Source: DASXTB01 sp036505615 (GTDB taxonomy: Bacteria; Acidobacteriota; UBA6911; JACQSX01). From it: a DNA stretch of 9,123 bases. The notes beneath the pieces are model-generated. The model saw only the letters and a list, made by a program, of their open reading frames with translations. It ran no database searches and was not told the DNA's origin. Of this stretch, positions 1 to 5,648 are shown piece by piece; position 1 is the stretch's first letter, and every line of letters starts with the position of its first letter. A program made the translations under genes and the position numbers. The DNA is taken from the NCBI GenBank assembly GCA_036505615.1, contig DASXTB010000271.1, positions 1 through 9,123 on the forward strand, given 5' to 3'.

Positions 1-327
1 GATGCGATCCGCCAAGCCGAACAAAATATCCTCGACGCTCTTACTGCAAGGATCGCACCAGAAGAGAGTGGCCATTTCTCCGTCGTCAGAAGCCGCGTCA
101 CCCTCTTCCGTAACAGGCGAACACGATCACCCAAGATAGCGACCCTCTACAAGAATCAGATGGTCGAGACTATCAAACGCGAGCAGGAGTGGGTGTACGT
201 GCGCTACTTCGACTACGTGGACGCCATCCCACCCATGGGCTGGGCAAAGAAAAAATACTTCAAAAAAATCGAGCGAAAGCTGAGTGCGCCTAACGCGCGG
301 GCGATTCAGGATGCTCTGAATCAATGA
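1..327 (+). CDS. 3' end of a protein with a C-terminal bacterial SH3-like domain (partial)
   Basis: Frame 1 is open from the first base to the TGA at 325-327, giving 108 residues with no start in the window. The last 60 or so residues read like a bacterial SH3 (SH3_3-type) domain: a basic stretch (FRNRRTRSPKIATLYKNQ), then VETIKREQEWVYVRYFDY, then a GWAKKKYFKKI strand near the end. This resembles the usual pattern of a short strand, a W-x-x-V core and a terminal GW-x-x-x-Y. Such domains usually bind peptidoglycan or peptide ligands and often form the tail of envelope proteins or peptidases. What lies upstream in the protein is unknown. The stop codon overlaps the end of a gene fragment on the other strand, so the 3' end sits at a rearrangement boundary. 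The frame is sound; the domain name is pattern recognition only. Confidence 0.7.
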   Translation, partial: DAIRQAEQNILDALTARIAPEESGHFSVVRSRVTLFRNRRTRSPKIATLYKNQMVETIKREQEWVYVRYFDYVDAIPPMGWAKKKYFKKIERKLSAPNARAIQDALNQ

Positions 328-461
328 TCACCTACATTTTCGGGGTTAGGAACCTGCTTGAGCAGCCAACCAGTTCGCTGGATTTCAGACAGTTCGGAAA
401 GTAAGTCATTGACCTTCATGGGCTTTGTTGGGAGAAACGAATTCAGTATCCGCATCCGCAT
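321..461 (-). pseudogene. 5' stub of an HD-domain hydrolase (YfbR/HDDC2-like)
   Basis: On the minus strand an ATG at 461 (or in-frame ATGs at 455 and 419) opens a frame of 46, 44 or 32 codons that ends in TGA at 323-321. The sequence contains DLLSELSEIQRTGWLLKQVP followed by NPENVGDH. This matches the characteristic N-terminus of YfbR/HDDC2-type HD-domain nucleotidases (helix, then R-T-G-W, then a V-P-N-P-E-x-V-x-x-H stretch). The final His would be the first metal ligand. The HD motif itself and about 130 further residues are missing, because the frame runs into the 3' end of the convergent SH3-like gene and stops. No Shine-Dalgarno sequence is seen at any of the three starts. I read this as a truncated, non-functional gene; an expressed micro-protein is a remote alternative. 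Confidence 0.6.
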
Positions 462-616
462 TTTAGCAAGCGGTCGCGGATTCGACACTAAAACTATAAA
501 ACGCGCCCTATCGCAAGGCCCGGCTCGGAAAAACTTAAGCTAGCATCCTCGCATTCCTTGCTGGTGATATGGCAAGCCACATACCCGGAGGTGGCGCGGG
601 ATGATCTAAACCAACA

Positions 617-641
617 AGCGCGGCCCGAATACGGCCGCGTT
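617..641. repeat. Hairpin, 7-bp perfect core stem
   Basis: CGCGGCC at 619-625 pairs with GGCCGCG at 633-639 across a 7-base loop. A G-T and an A-T pair extend the stem outward to 617/641. It has no T-tract, so it is not a classical terminator. It sits within the startless open frame that ends at 656. Confidence 0.5.
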
Positions 642-662
642 CGGCGCGCCCGTTGAAATTCT

Positions 663-685
663 GCGGGGACTGCCCCGCGCGTTTT
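663..685 (+). terminator. Possible intrinsic terminator
   Basis: GCGGGG (663-668) and CCCCGC (673-678) form a tight GC stem around a 4-base loop. GCG and TTTT (682-685) follow. The stem is only 6 bp and the T-run is short and displaced by 3 bases, so this is a weak call. It would end transcription entering from the left, before the gene at 930. Confidence 0.4.
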
Positions 686-929
686 GGATATACCAAAACT
701 ATTTGACTCTGTTAGCAAGATTCGATAAACCCGGCGCTGTTCGCTTCGACCATAAGGAGTCTGGTATCGCTAGGCAGAGCGACCCGGCTGCCAGCGAGGT
801 ATCTGTTTTGGTGCCGCACGTGTCGGAAGTAGTTTCACGCCAAAGAAGGCCGAGGACGCTTTTGTAAGCTATGAAAACAAGAAGTGCCGGCTCATCCCAG
901 GCCAGACAACGACGACTATCGTTACAAGC

Positions 930-1259
930 ATGGGAGGATTCAACTACGTCGAGTTCATAATGGAAGTCAACAGCGACAAGCAGATCATCTCCGACGATGG
1001 CCGCATCCTGTTTGCCAAAGTACTGGACATGGATGAAGAGTTGTTGATGCATAACCGCCGAATGGCGTTCGTCAAAGAGACTCTTCCCGAGTCAAAGGCG
1101 AGGGATCTAAAAAAGGGCGATAGATTGCATGTGCTGGGAGTCCCACGGATTGACCTCGCGCTCGTCTCATGGCGAGTGAAGAATGCGAAAACCAAACCCG
1201 ACGTGCTGACGTGGAATTTACCGTATGAGATCGTGGTTGTGGCCGCCTATGGCAACTGA
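930..1259 (+). CDS. Unrecognised small protein, possibly OB-fold-like
   Basis: 109 residues from the ATG at 930 to the TGA at 1257-1259. The first strand-like segment is NYVEFIMEV. Then come DDGRILFAKVLDMDEELLMH, a KKGDRLHVLGVPRIDLA segment, and a C-terminal strand (YEIVVVAAY). The order short strand, variable middle, K-x-G-D-x-x-x-V-x-G-x-P resembles single-strand-binding OB folds, but I do not recognise the family and this is only a resemblance. Neither ATG 930 nor the in-frame ATG 960 has a good Shine-Dalgarno sequence. The same frame is open back to 774 and reads as protein (FTPKKAEDAFVSYENKK) with no ATG, GTG or TTG. The annotated protein may therefore be a truncated or 5'-frameshifted product. 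Confidence 0.6.
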   Translation: MGGFNYVEFIMEVNSDKQIISDDGRILFAKVLDMDEELLMHNRRMAFVKETLPESKARDLKKGDRLHVLGVPRIDLALVSWRVKNAKTKPDVLTWNLPYEIVVVAAYGN

Positions 1260-1444
1260 AGCGGAATGATGACCTTTGATATGAGATTTATAGAGTACCC
1301 AGCTTTTCTTTAGGAGACTTTTCGCTGTGGATTGATCTTCGTCGGCCCTTCCGTTGGGTCGTCGCCAAGCTTCACATAACCACCGAAGCGTGCGTCTATG
1401 ACTCCGATCTCGCAATAGAGGAAAATCGACAAAACTGTAGCGAC

Positions 1445-2038
1445 ATGCCTCCCAAAACCTCTGCAAAGAATAAGCCGGGCTTAAACGCCATCGTCGACCT
1501 CTCGCACCACAACAACAATGTCGATCTGGATCAAGCGAAGGCAGACGGTATTCTAGGTGTGATTCACAAGGCGACGCAGGGCATGGATTTCGTTGATCCA
1601 ACCTACGAAACGAATTTCGAGAAAGCTACCAGTGCCGGCCTCCTCTGGGACGCGTGCTATTTCGGGACCGGAAGTGACGGCGTTGGACAGGCGGAACACT
1701 TTCTCGATGTGGTCGAGCCGACGGATGACATGCTGCTCGTCCTCGATTTTGAGGCGAACCTTCACGGTCCGAGCATGACTCTGGAGGAAGCCCGCGCTTT
1801 CGTCAGTCATATTAATGAAGTGACTGGAAGATGGCCCGGATTCTACTCCGGCCATTACATCAAAGATCTTTTGGGCACGCAGACCGATCCTGTGCTGGCC
1901 AACTGTTGGTTTTGGCTCGCCCAGTACGGACCGACGGCTGTTGTCCCCCCCAACTGGGAAACATGGACGCTTTGGCAGTACACCGATGGCGCAATGGGGC
2001 CCGGAACCCCGCACCGTCGCTGGCATCGGTCGCTGTGA
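1445..2038 (+). CDS. GH25 lysozyme (muramidase), C-terminus frameshifted
   Basis: Glycoside hydrolase family 25 enzymes cut the beta-1,4 bond between N-acetylmuramic acid and N-acetylglucosamine in peptidoglycan, as phage endolysins or secreted bacterial muramidases. Signature elements are visible: the first strand VDLSHHN with Asp18, the second-strand/helix HKATQGMDFVDPTY, and the catalytic D-x-E pair (LDFEAN, Asp101 and Glu103). Also visible are GFYSGHY and the late WTLWQYTDG strand. No signal peptide is present. The start has no clear SD (AGAGGAAAA is about 25 bases away). The frame ends at 2036-2038 after a non-homologous tail. A one-base shift in the GGGGCCCGG run near 1996-2004 restores PEPRTVAGIGRCDRDKFNG and a tail ending at TGA 2094-2096, giving about 216 residues, as expected for the family. 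It is either a real inactivating or tail-altering mutation or a base-call error. No holin or other lysis gene is adjacent. Confidence 0.9.
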   Translation: MPPKTSAKNKPGLNAIVDLSHHNNNVDLDQAKADGILGVIHKATQGMDFVDPTYETNFEKATSAGLLWDACYFGTGSDGVGQAEHFLDVVEPTDDMLLVLDFEANLHGPSMTLEEARAFVSHINEVTGRWPGFYSGHYIKDLLGTQTDPVLANCWFWLAQYGPTAVVPPNWETWTLWQYTDGAMGPGTPHRRWHRSL

Positions 2039-2096
2039 TCGCGACAAGTTCAACGGCACCGCTCAGGCTTTAAGGAAGCTTTGGGCTGGCAGTTGA

Positions 2097-2332
2097 GCCT
2101 AAGCGGTAAAAGAGGCAGCCAAAGCGGGATCAAAAACAGACCAGGGAAGCCGCCGCGAGTTCTGTATCGGCCCCGGGGCCCACACGCATTACTGGGATGG
2201 AACGGCGCCCCGATTGCGGTTGAACTGGATCGGATTAAACCGTAAGGCTTTGCAGTACCGCTGGTCTTTTTTGCAGCAGTTGGGCGTCGCTTCGCAATGG
2301 ACCATGACATTAATGAGATGCTGATTCGTGTA
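2097..2332. other. Convergent intergenic region with a startless open frame
   Basis: This lies between the GH25 gene and the minus-strand gene ending at 2333. A plus-strand frame is open from 2103 to a TGA at 2322-2324 (73 codons). It reads as protein-like, for example CIGPGAHTHYWDG and NWIGLNRKALQYRW, but has no ATG before its last few codons and no RBS. It is in the same frame as the corrected GH25 C-terminus, separated by TGA 2094 and TAA 2100. I do not recognise it. A 12-base perfect palindrome, GGCCCCGGGGCC, lies at 2169-2180. No convincing terminator is visible. Confidence 0.35.
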
Positions 2333-2761
2333 TCACTTATAAAAGGCCACCTTTTCCAGGGCGTTCCCGAGATTCTCCACCAACTCGCGCAACTGCTTCT
2401 GTGCTGAGGGACGGAGGGAAGCCTCAAGGGTTAAGGCGGTCTTTTCGAGGACCTCGTCCCTCTGGTCCGGTGGAAGCTCCAGAGCTCCTTCGACCGCTTC
2501 TGCCATTTTCGCCGAAACGACGGCAGGTTCACGAGCTGGCACCGCGGCGATGGCCACCTCAGGCGCCCGTTTCAATTCTTCGGCCAGTCCCTGGAAGGCC
2601 TCTGCTTGGGCGTTGAAGGCCATTTCGACAGCCTGCTGGCTGTCCTTGTCCTGATTCAGGTAGTCGAGGAATTCACTTTCCGCCTCGCCGGTCTCAACAA
2701 AATGGAGAAATGCTTTGTGCCATCGGGGCTGGACGTGTTGCAAAAGTTCCTCAAGTTTCAT
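2333..2761 (-). CDS. Uncharacterised acidic helical protein
   Basis: 142 residues from ATG 2761, preceded by TTTTGGAG six bases upstream. That is a good Shine-Dalgarno site and decides against the TTG four codons earlier, which overlaps the SD itself. The protein is predicted soluble and almost entirely helical. Residues 1-35 form an amphipathic segment (EELLQHVQPRWHKAFLHFVE), followed by a helix around 40-68, an Ala/Pro/Val-rich linker around 70-87, and a C-terminal helix (QKQLRELVENLGNALEK). No cysteine, membrane segment, signal peptide or enzyme motif is seen. Upstream is an AT-rich stretch with TATAGT (minus strand 2837-2832) and a poor -35 (TAGACC, spacing 15), which may be its own promoter. 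The family is not recognised; a coiled-coil or helical adaptor is all that can be suggested. Confidence 0.7.
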   Translation of the reverse strand: MKLEELLQHVQPRWHKAFLHFVETGEAESEFLDYLNQDKDSQQAVEMAFNAQAEAFQGLAEELKRAPEVAIAAVPAREPAVVSAKMAEAVEGALELPPDQRDEVLEKTALTLEASLRPSAQKQLRELVENLGNALEKVAFYK

Positions 2762-2832
2762 AGCTTGCTCCAAAATCCAAATCGAAAGAGGGCTTCAAAA
2801 ACTGGATTTCAGCCCCATCTTTCTTCTCTATA

Positions 2833-2916
2833 CTATAGACGCCCGGGGATCAGGTCTATTACATCGAATGTTACTAAATATCTGTTGGGAAGGCTTTTAT
2901 TGAGGTGTCGATTCAT
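2833..2916 (-). CDS. Possible 27-residue ORF overlapping the sigma-factor stop
   Basis: ATG at 2916 overlaps the sigma-factor stop (ATGA). The frame runs 27 codons to a TAG at 2835-2833. Its sequence begins MNRHLNKSLPNRYL and contains VTFDVIDLIPG. The 4-base overlap is a classical coupling arrangement. However, the ORF is very short, has no homologue I recognise, and ATGA junctions also arise by chance. It would also carry the candidate promoter of the next gene at its 3' end. Treat as speculative. Confidence 0.2.
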   Translation of the reverse strand: MNRHLNKSLPNRYLVTFDVIDLIPGRL

Positions 2917-3509
2917 TTTGCTTCCGACCCCATCGTTTCCCGCATCCGGCGTAAGACACGGAACAATCTCACCGCCGCTGCCGAATAGGAAATTCCGAGT
3001 TCATCCGCAATTCCTCTTATACTCATGTTCCTCCAGAACCGCATTTTCAACAAGTCTCTTTCGGCGTGACCAAGCCGCCGAAGGCTCTGGCGGAGAGCCG
3101 ATGACCTGTCAGCTTCAGGGTTGACAGCCTCTCTCCTGCTTCGCAGCAGTGCTTCCTCCGCAAAAGACCTGAAAACCTCCGATTCCCGTTGGCGGCGGCG
3201 CAATAGGTCGAAAGCAGCATTCCGCATTGTGACGGCAATGTACCCCGCAGGAGAGCCGGCGGCACGCACTCGCCGCATAGTTTCCAGCGATTGGAGCTTG
3301 ATAAGCAATTCCTGCACGATATCTTCCACGTCTTCCTCACGGAAAACAGGGTAGGTTCGCAAGAGCACTTGGCCGTGGGCGCGCAGCGTATGCTCTGTTA
3401 ACTGCCATGCGGCTTCGTCCGAAACAACTTGTCCGGCGGACTGTTCCCGGAGACGGAGGTCAGCTTCTAGTCGCGGGATGATGGCGGCCCAATCTGACTC
3501 GAAAGTCAT
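2913..3509 (-). CDS. ECF-like sigma-70 family RNA polymerase sigma factor
   Basis: 198 residues from ATG 3509. This start is chosen because it overlaps the upstream gene's TGA as ATGA; the frame itself is open further upstream. Region 2 spans about residues 38-110: EDVEDIVQELLIKL is the region 2.2 core-binding helix, and SPAGYIAVTMRNAAFDLLRR is region 2.3/2.4 (-10 recognition). Region 4 spans about 137-192, with a clear helix-turn-helix (MSIRGIADELGISYSAAAVR) for -35 recognition. The two domains are joined by a short linker and there is no region 1.1 or 3, as in ECF factors. Its partner in the operon is a membrane protein encoded directly upstream, which is a natural candidate for a regulator, although no anti-sigma domain is recognised. 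It directs RNA polymerase to an unknown regulon. Confidence 0.85.
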   Translation of the reverse strand: MTFESDWAAIIPRLEADLRLREQSAGQVVSDEAAWQLTEHTLRAHGQVLLRTYPVFREEDVEDIVQELLIKLQSLETMRRVRAAGSPAGYIAVTMRNAAFDLLRRRQRESEVFRSFAEEALLRSRREAVNPEADRSSALRQSLRRLGHAERDLLKMRFWRNMSIRGIADELGISYSAAAVRLFRVLRRMRETMGSEAK

Positions 3510-4318
3510 AAACGGCTCAGGTACCTGGTTAGCTCGTTGATCAGGAATGCGAGCCTCGCTCGAAACTGACCTCTCGTCGCAAACCAAAGCTGCTGTTTCT
3601 GAACGGCATTCAAAGGTACAGGAGCTAACGCGTCAGTGAGAGGGACTCCCTGCATCAGAACTTTTTCCAAGAGTGAGCGTATTCTCTCGGACTCCTCCGG
3701 ATTCCTTCCTTCCATAGCGTGAATAAGCAATTGCATGCAGAGCTGCGGGGTGAACGGCTCATCCGTTTCCTTCTTTCGTACCTTCTCTACCGCCTCAAAA
3801 ATCGCTCCAATCAGAGAGAGCAGCAGAAGGACAATCGAAACGTGAAACCATGTTTTTCGCCATTTGGCCCTATCGCTTGAATCGAAATTCTTGTTGCTGG
3901 GAAAAACATACCAGTCATTAACCGTGAGACTGGACAGTGACTTATCCTGCGGATAGACAAAAACCATGGCCCCGGATGGCCAATCGAACTTTTCTTGGGG
4001 AACCTGACTGTCCTTGACGACGGCGATCCATTGGTCAGCTCCTTGGAATCGCTCTCGGTACACGCGAAGCCGAGCATTTGTGGAGGTTTCCGCCGTAAAG
4101 GCGGGACTGCTGGCAGGGACTTTCAATCGCAGCCAGCAGGTCATATTCCCCTCTGGATCAGCCGTTAGCGCCAGCCGGACATTGGACGGATCCGGCTGCC
4201 AGACAAAGCCAACATCGTAACCCTTGAAAATCGGTGTTCCTCCGATTTCGTGGAGTCCAAGCAGAATTACCGCCGGCGCAGCGAGGACAATCAAGATGAG
4301 TCTGAGCTTCTTCATCAT
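3506..4318 (-). CDS. Two-pass membrane protein paired with the sigma factor
   Basis: 270 residues from ATG 4318 (a second ATG follows at 4315). Two hydrophobic segments are visible. One at residues 5-22 (LRLILIVLAAPAVILLGL) is an uncleaved anchor or signal. The other, at about 161-179, is HVSIVLLLLSLIGAIFEAV. Between them lies a polar, Trp-rich domain of about 135 residues, likely extracytoplasmic. After the second segment comes a basic stop-transfer (EKVRKK) and a roughly 85-residue cytoplasmic tail ending in RARLAFLINELTRYLSRL. The gene overlaps the sigma gene by 4 bases, so the two are co-translated. By analogy with membrane anti-sigma or sensor partners, it may transmit an envelope signal to the sigma factor, but the family is not recognised. 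No good SD is visible. Its ATG overlaps the stop of the YihY remnant (GCATGATGA), suggesting it was once the downstream cistron of that gene. Confidence 0.75.
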   Translation of the reverse strand: MMKKLRLILIVLAAPAVILLGLHEIGGTPIFKGYDVGFVWQPDPSNVRLALTADPEGNMTCWLRLKVPASSPAFTAETSTNARLRVYRERFQGADQWIAVVKDSQVPQEKFDWPSGAMVFVYPQDKSLSSLTVNDWYVFPSNKNFDSSDRAKWRKTWFHVSIVLLLLSLIGAIFEAVEKVRKKETDEPFTPQLCMQLLIHAMEGRNPEESERIRSLLEKVLMQGVPLTDALAPVPLNAVQKQQLWFATRGQFRARLAFLINELTRYLSRL

Positions 4319-4690
4319 GCGCCGCAGGCCGATCGGTCTCCGTTGAAACTTAGGGCGTTGATCTCAGCTCCCGTCAGCATGGCGAGAGCGGTGAGATAGA
4401 ACCAAATTAATAATACGATGACATCGCCGAGTGAGCCATAAGTTACCCAATAGCGGTTGTGAAATGCCCAATATGTCCGCGAACCAGACCAACAAGTGCG
4501 ATGGCAAACAGGGTCCCGGGTCTCCACCAGCGCCAGACGACAAGGGGTGTCAAGCAATAGAGCGCATCAAATGCGGTGAGCACAACGGCTACCATCAGAG
4601 GCCAATGTGATCGTTCCCGAAGTAGTAGGAGATTCGATGAGTGACTAGATTCCCCGCCAGAATCAGCGCAAGAGCCGATAGGGTCAAGGC
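4315..4690 (-). pseudogene. Decayed 3' part of a YihY/BrkB-family membrane protein gene
   Basis: Three minus-strand frames each carry one consecutive piece of a YihY/BrkB-type integral membrane protein. They are: LTLSALALILAGNLVTHRI (about 4690-4620); HWPLMVAVVLTAFDALYCL with PLVVWRWWRPGTLFAIALVG (about 4610-4490); and YGSLGDVIVLLIWFYL followed by TALAMLTGAEINAL (about 4440-4340), which ends at TGA 4317-4315. The last piece is the family's hallmark C-terminal motif (YGSLG...L.W.Y..A....GAE.NA). At least two frameshifts are needed to join the pieces. The 5' half of the gene (roughly 150 or more residues) is absent, replaced by GC-rich repeat DNA. The gene is clearly non-functional. Its last bases may still supply translational coupling for the membrane-protein gene that follows. 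Confidence 0.75.
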
Positions 4691-4958
4691 TGGCGCGGGT
4701 ACTGATTTCGTCGAAGGTGGGATTTACAAGCTTGGAAGCGGATCCGGGTGCGAGCGTTCGTGGGCCACATCGCGCTGCGGTAGCGGCGGTCAAGATTGGC
4801 GCTCCGTAGACGACCTGGTACGAGCCGCCGCGCATTTTCTGGGTTCGCTGCGGTTCGGCGCAATCGCTGCGGCCGCCGGGTCAGGATCTGCCGGCTGCAG
4901 CCCGGCAAAAAGCGCCGGTCTTCCGCTGCGGCATTCACCCGCCCCGGCGTCCTCCGCT

Positions 4959-5013
4959 CCGGGCGCAAGCAGGCGCTGGCTCCTGATGGTCGCCTGCGCC
5001 TGCTTGCGCCCGG
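4959..5013. repeat. 18-bp perfect inverted repeat
   Basis: CCGGGCGCAAGCAGGCGC (4959-4976) is perfectly mirrored at 4996-5013, with a 19-base spacer. The left arm shares its first bases with the CCGCTCCGGGCGC module. There is no T-tract. It could form a strong cruciform or RNA hairpin. Confidence 0.8.
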
Positions 5014-5302
5014 TTGCGCCTTCACACTTCGCTCACCCGATGGTGGCAAATCGCCTGTCTGGTAACTTGAGGGAAGACAGTGCAGGATCGCCAGGTAAAT
5101 CAGCGGGGGCCCTGCGCGGTCTGCCCTCCGCCACGCTTCAGCCGCGGCAAAGAGCGCCGCGTCTTTGCGCTGCTGCGGGCAGCCCGCTCCGGGCGCCTTC
5201 TAGTGGGTTCGCTCCGGTTCGGCACGCGGCCGGCTGGCTTTTGCTGCCAGAATGGTTGTCGGGAGTCCGCCGTCCGCGCCTCACACTCCGCTCACCCACT
5301 AA

Positions 5303-5337
5303 GCTTGTGCCGGCCATCGGCCAGGGCCGGCACAAGC
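5303..5337. repeat. 13-bp perfect inverted repeat
   Basis: GCTTGTGCCGGCC (5303-5315) and GGCCGGCACAAGC (5325-5337) pair across a 9-base loop. It lies at the right edge of the GC-rich repeat mosaic, next to the ACCCACTA flank, and may mark the element boundary. It is not followed by a T-run. Confidence 0.8.
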
Positions 5338-5416
5338 GGTTGCTTACAGGGTTGCGGCGGACGTCAAATTGAAGTTCTAAATCCCTATTGCCGCGCCGCC
5401 GCGTCTATCTTCGGTT

Positions 5417-5520
5417 AAAAATGGCTACGCGCAAAAGCCGCGCCAGAGCGGATAAGACAAAAGCCCGCTCTGTCACGTCTTTTGCGACTGCTCCGCCATT
5501 TTTGTCTTTTTATTTTTCTT
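5417..5520 (+). ncRNA. Candidate structured RNA or strong terminator: three nested stems plus T-tracts
   Basis: Three stems nest inside one another without breaking order. The outer is AAAAATGGC (5417-5425) with GCCATTTTT (5495-5503). The middle is CGCAAAAG (5430-5437) with CTTTTGCG (5479-5486). The inner is CAGAGCGG (5444-5451) with CCGCTCTG (5465-5472), closing a 13-base loop. The outer right arm runs into GTCTTTTTATTTTTCTT, so a plus-strand transcript would end in a typical termination signal. That gives 25 bp of perfect pairing in 87 bases. A 33-codon ATG frame (5421-5522) overlaps it but has no SD and is probably incidental. It could be a small RNA, the terminator of a lost gene, or a DNA hairpin acting in replication or recombination. 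Confidence 0.5.
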
Positions 5521-5576
5521 AGGTCTTTCCCCCGCGGCCTTCAAAGGGCAAGTAGAAGGCCGCGGGGGAAAGACCT
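5521..5576. repeat. 22-bp perfect inverted repeat
   Basis: The 22 bases at 5521-5542, beginning AGGTCTTTCCCCCGCGG, are perfectly complementary to 5555-5576 with a 12-base loop. The stem is GC-rich in the middle with AGGTCTTT/AAAGACCT ends. It lies 72 bases upstream of the SWIM-Rad52 start codon, directly after the T-tract of the nested hairpin. Confidence 0.85.
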
Positions 5577-5596
5577 TAAGGGCGTGGCGCCCTTAA
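5576..5596. repeat. 9-bp perfect hairpin adjoining the 22-bp repeat
   Basis: TTAAGGGCG (5576-5584) and CGCCCTTAA (5588-5596) pair across a 3-base loop. It shares one base with the preceding 22-bp repeat, so the two hairpins stack end to end. It may belong to the 5' leader or promoter region of the SWIM-Rad52 operon. Confidence 0.75.
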
Positions 5597-5648
5597 CAGA
5601 GTTTCTCTCCTAAAGCGAGCGGCCCTTCAAAGTCCAAAAGGAGGACCT

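Larger units (their letters stand above)
462..773. other. Intergenic stretch with hairpins and a startless open frame
   Basis: No credible gene is seen. On the plus strand one frame is open from 492 to a TGA at 654-656 (54 codons). It reads plausibly as protein (for example SEKLKLASSHSLLVIWQATY), but it has no ATG and no ribosome binding site. The same frame continues past the stop for another 23 codons to a TAA at 726-728. This could be the remnant of a decayed gene or chance. Two hairpins, listed separately, lie at 617-641 and 663-685. Confidence 0.4.
4740..5416. repeat. GC-rich mosaic of repeat modules, no gene
   Basis: Long open frames cross this stretch on both strands, but all are compositional artefacts of high GC; none has an SD or a recognisable domain. 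Four short modules occur twice: GGGTTCGCTSCGGTTCGGC (4841-4859, 5205-5223), CGGCAAARAGCGCCG (4903-4917, 5145-5159), CCGCTCCGGGCGC (4954-4966, 5184-5196, identical) and CACACTYCGCTCACCC (5023-5038, 5282-5297). Their order differs between the two copies, so this is shuffled repetition rather than a simple tandem duplication. TAGTGGGT (5201-5208) is mirrored by ACCCACTA (5294-5301). It could be a repetitive extragenic element, a plasmid-type region or a mobile-element remnant. I do not recognise the family. Confidence 0.6.

Noticed and set aside
358..543. 61-codon plus-strand frame starting at TTG
   Set aside because: It is antisense to the HD-hydrolase stub, which has a recognisable motif, and it has no SD.
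699..1052. 117-codon minus-strand frame
   Set aside because: It overlaps the better supported plus-strand gene at 930 and shows no domain or SD.
4641..5372. Long plus-strand frame of 243 codons and several overlapping frames on both strands
   Set aside because: It lies in GC-rich repeat DNA where stops are rare. It has no SD, domain or consistent composition, and it crosses inverted repeats and the antisense of the YihY remnant.
5421..5522. 33-codon ATG frame with a basic N-terminus
   Set aside because: It has no SD and coincides with the nested stems, whose pairing explains the sequence better.
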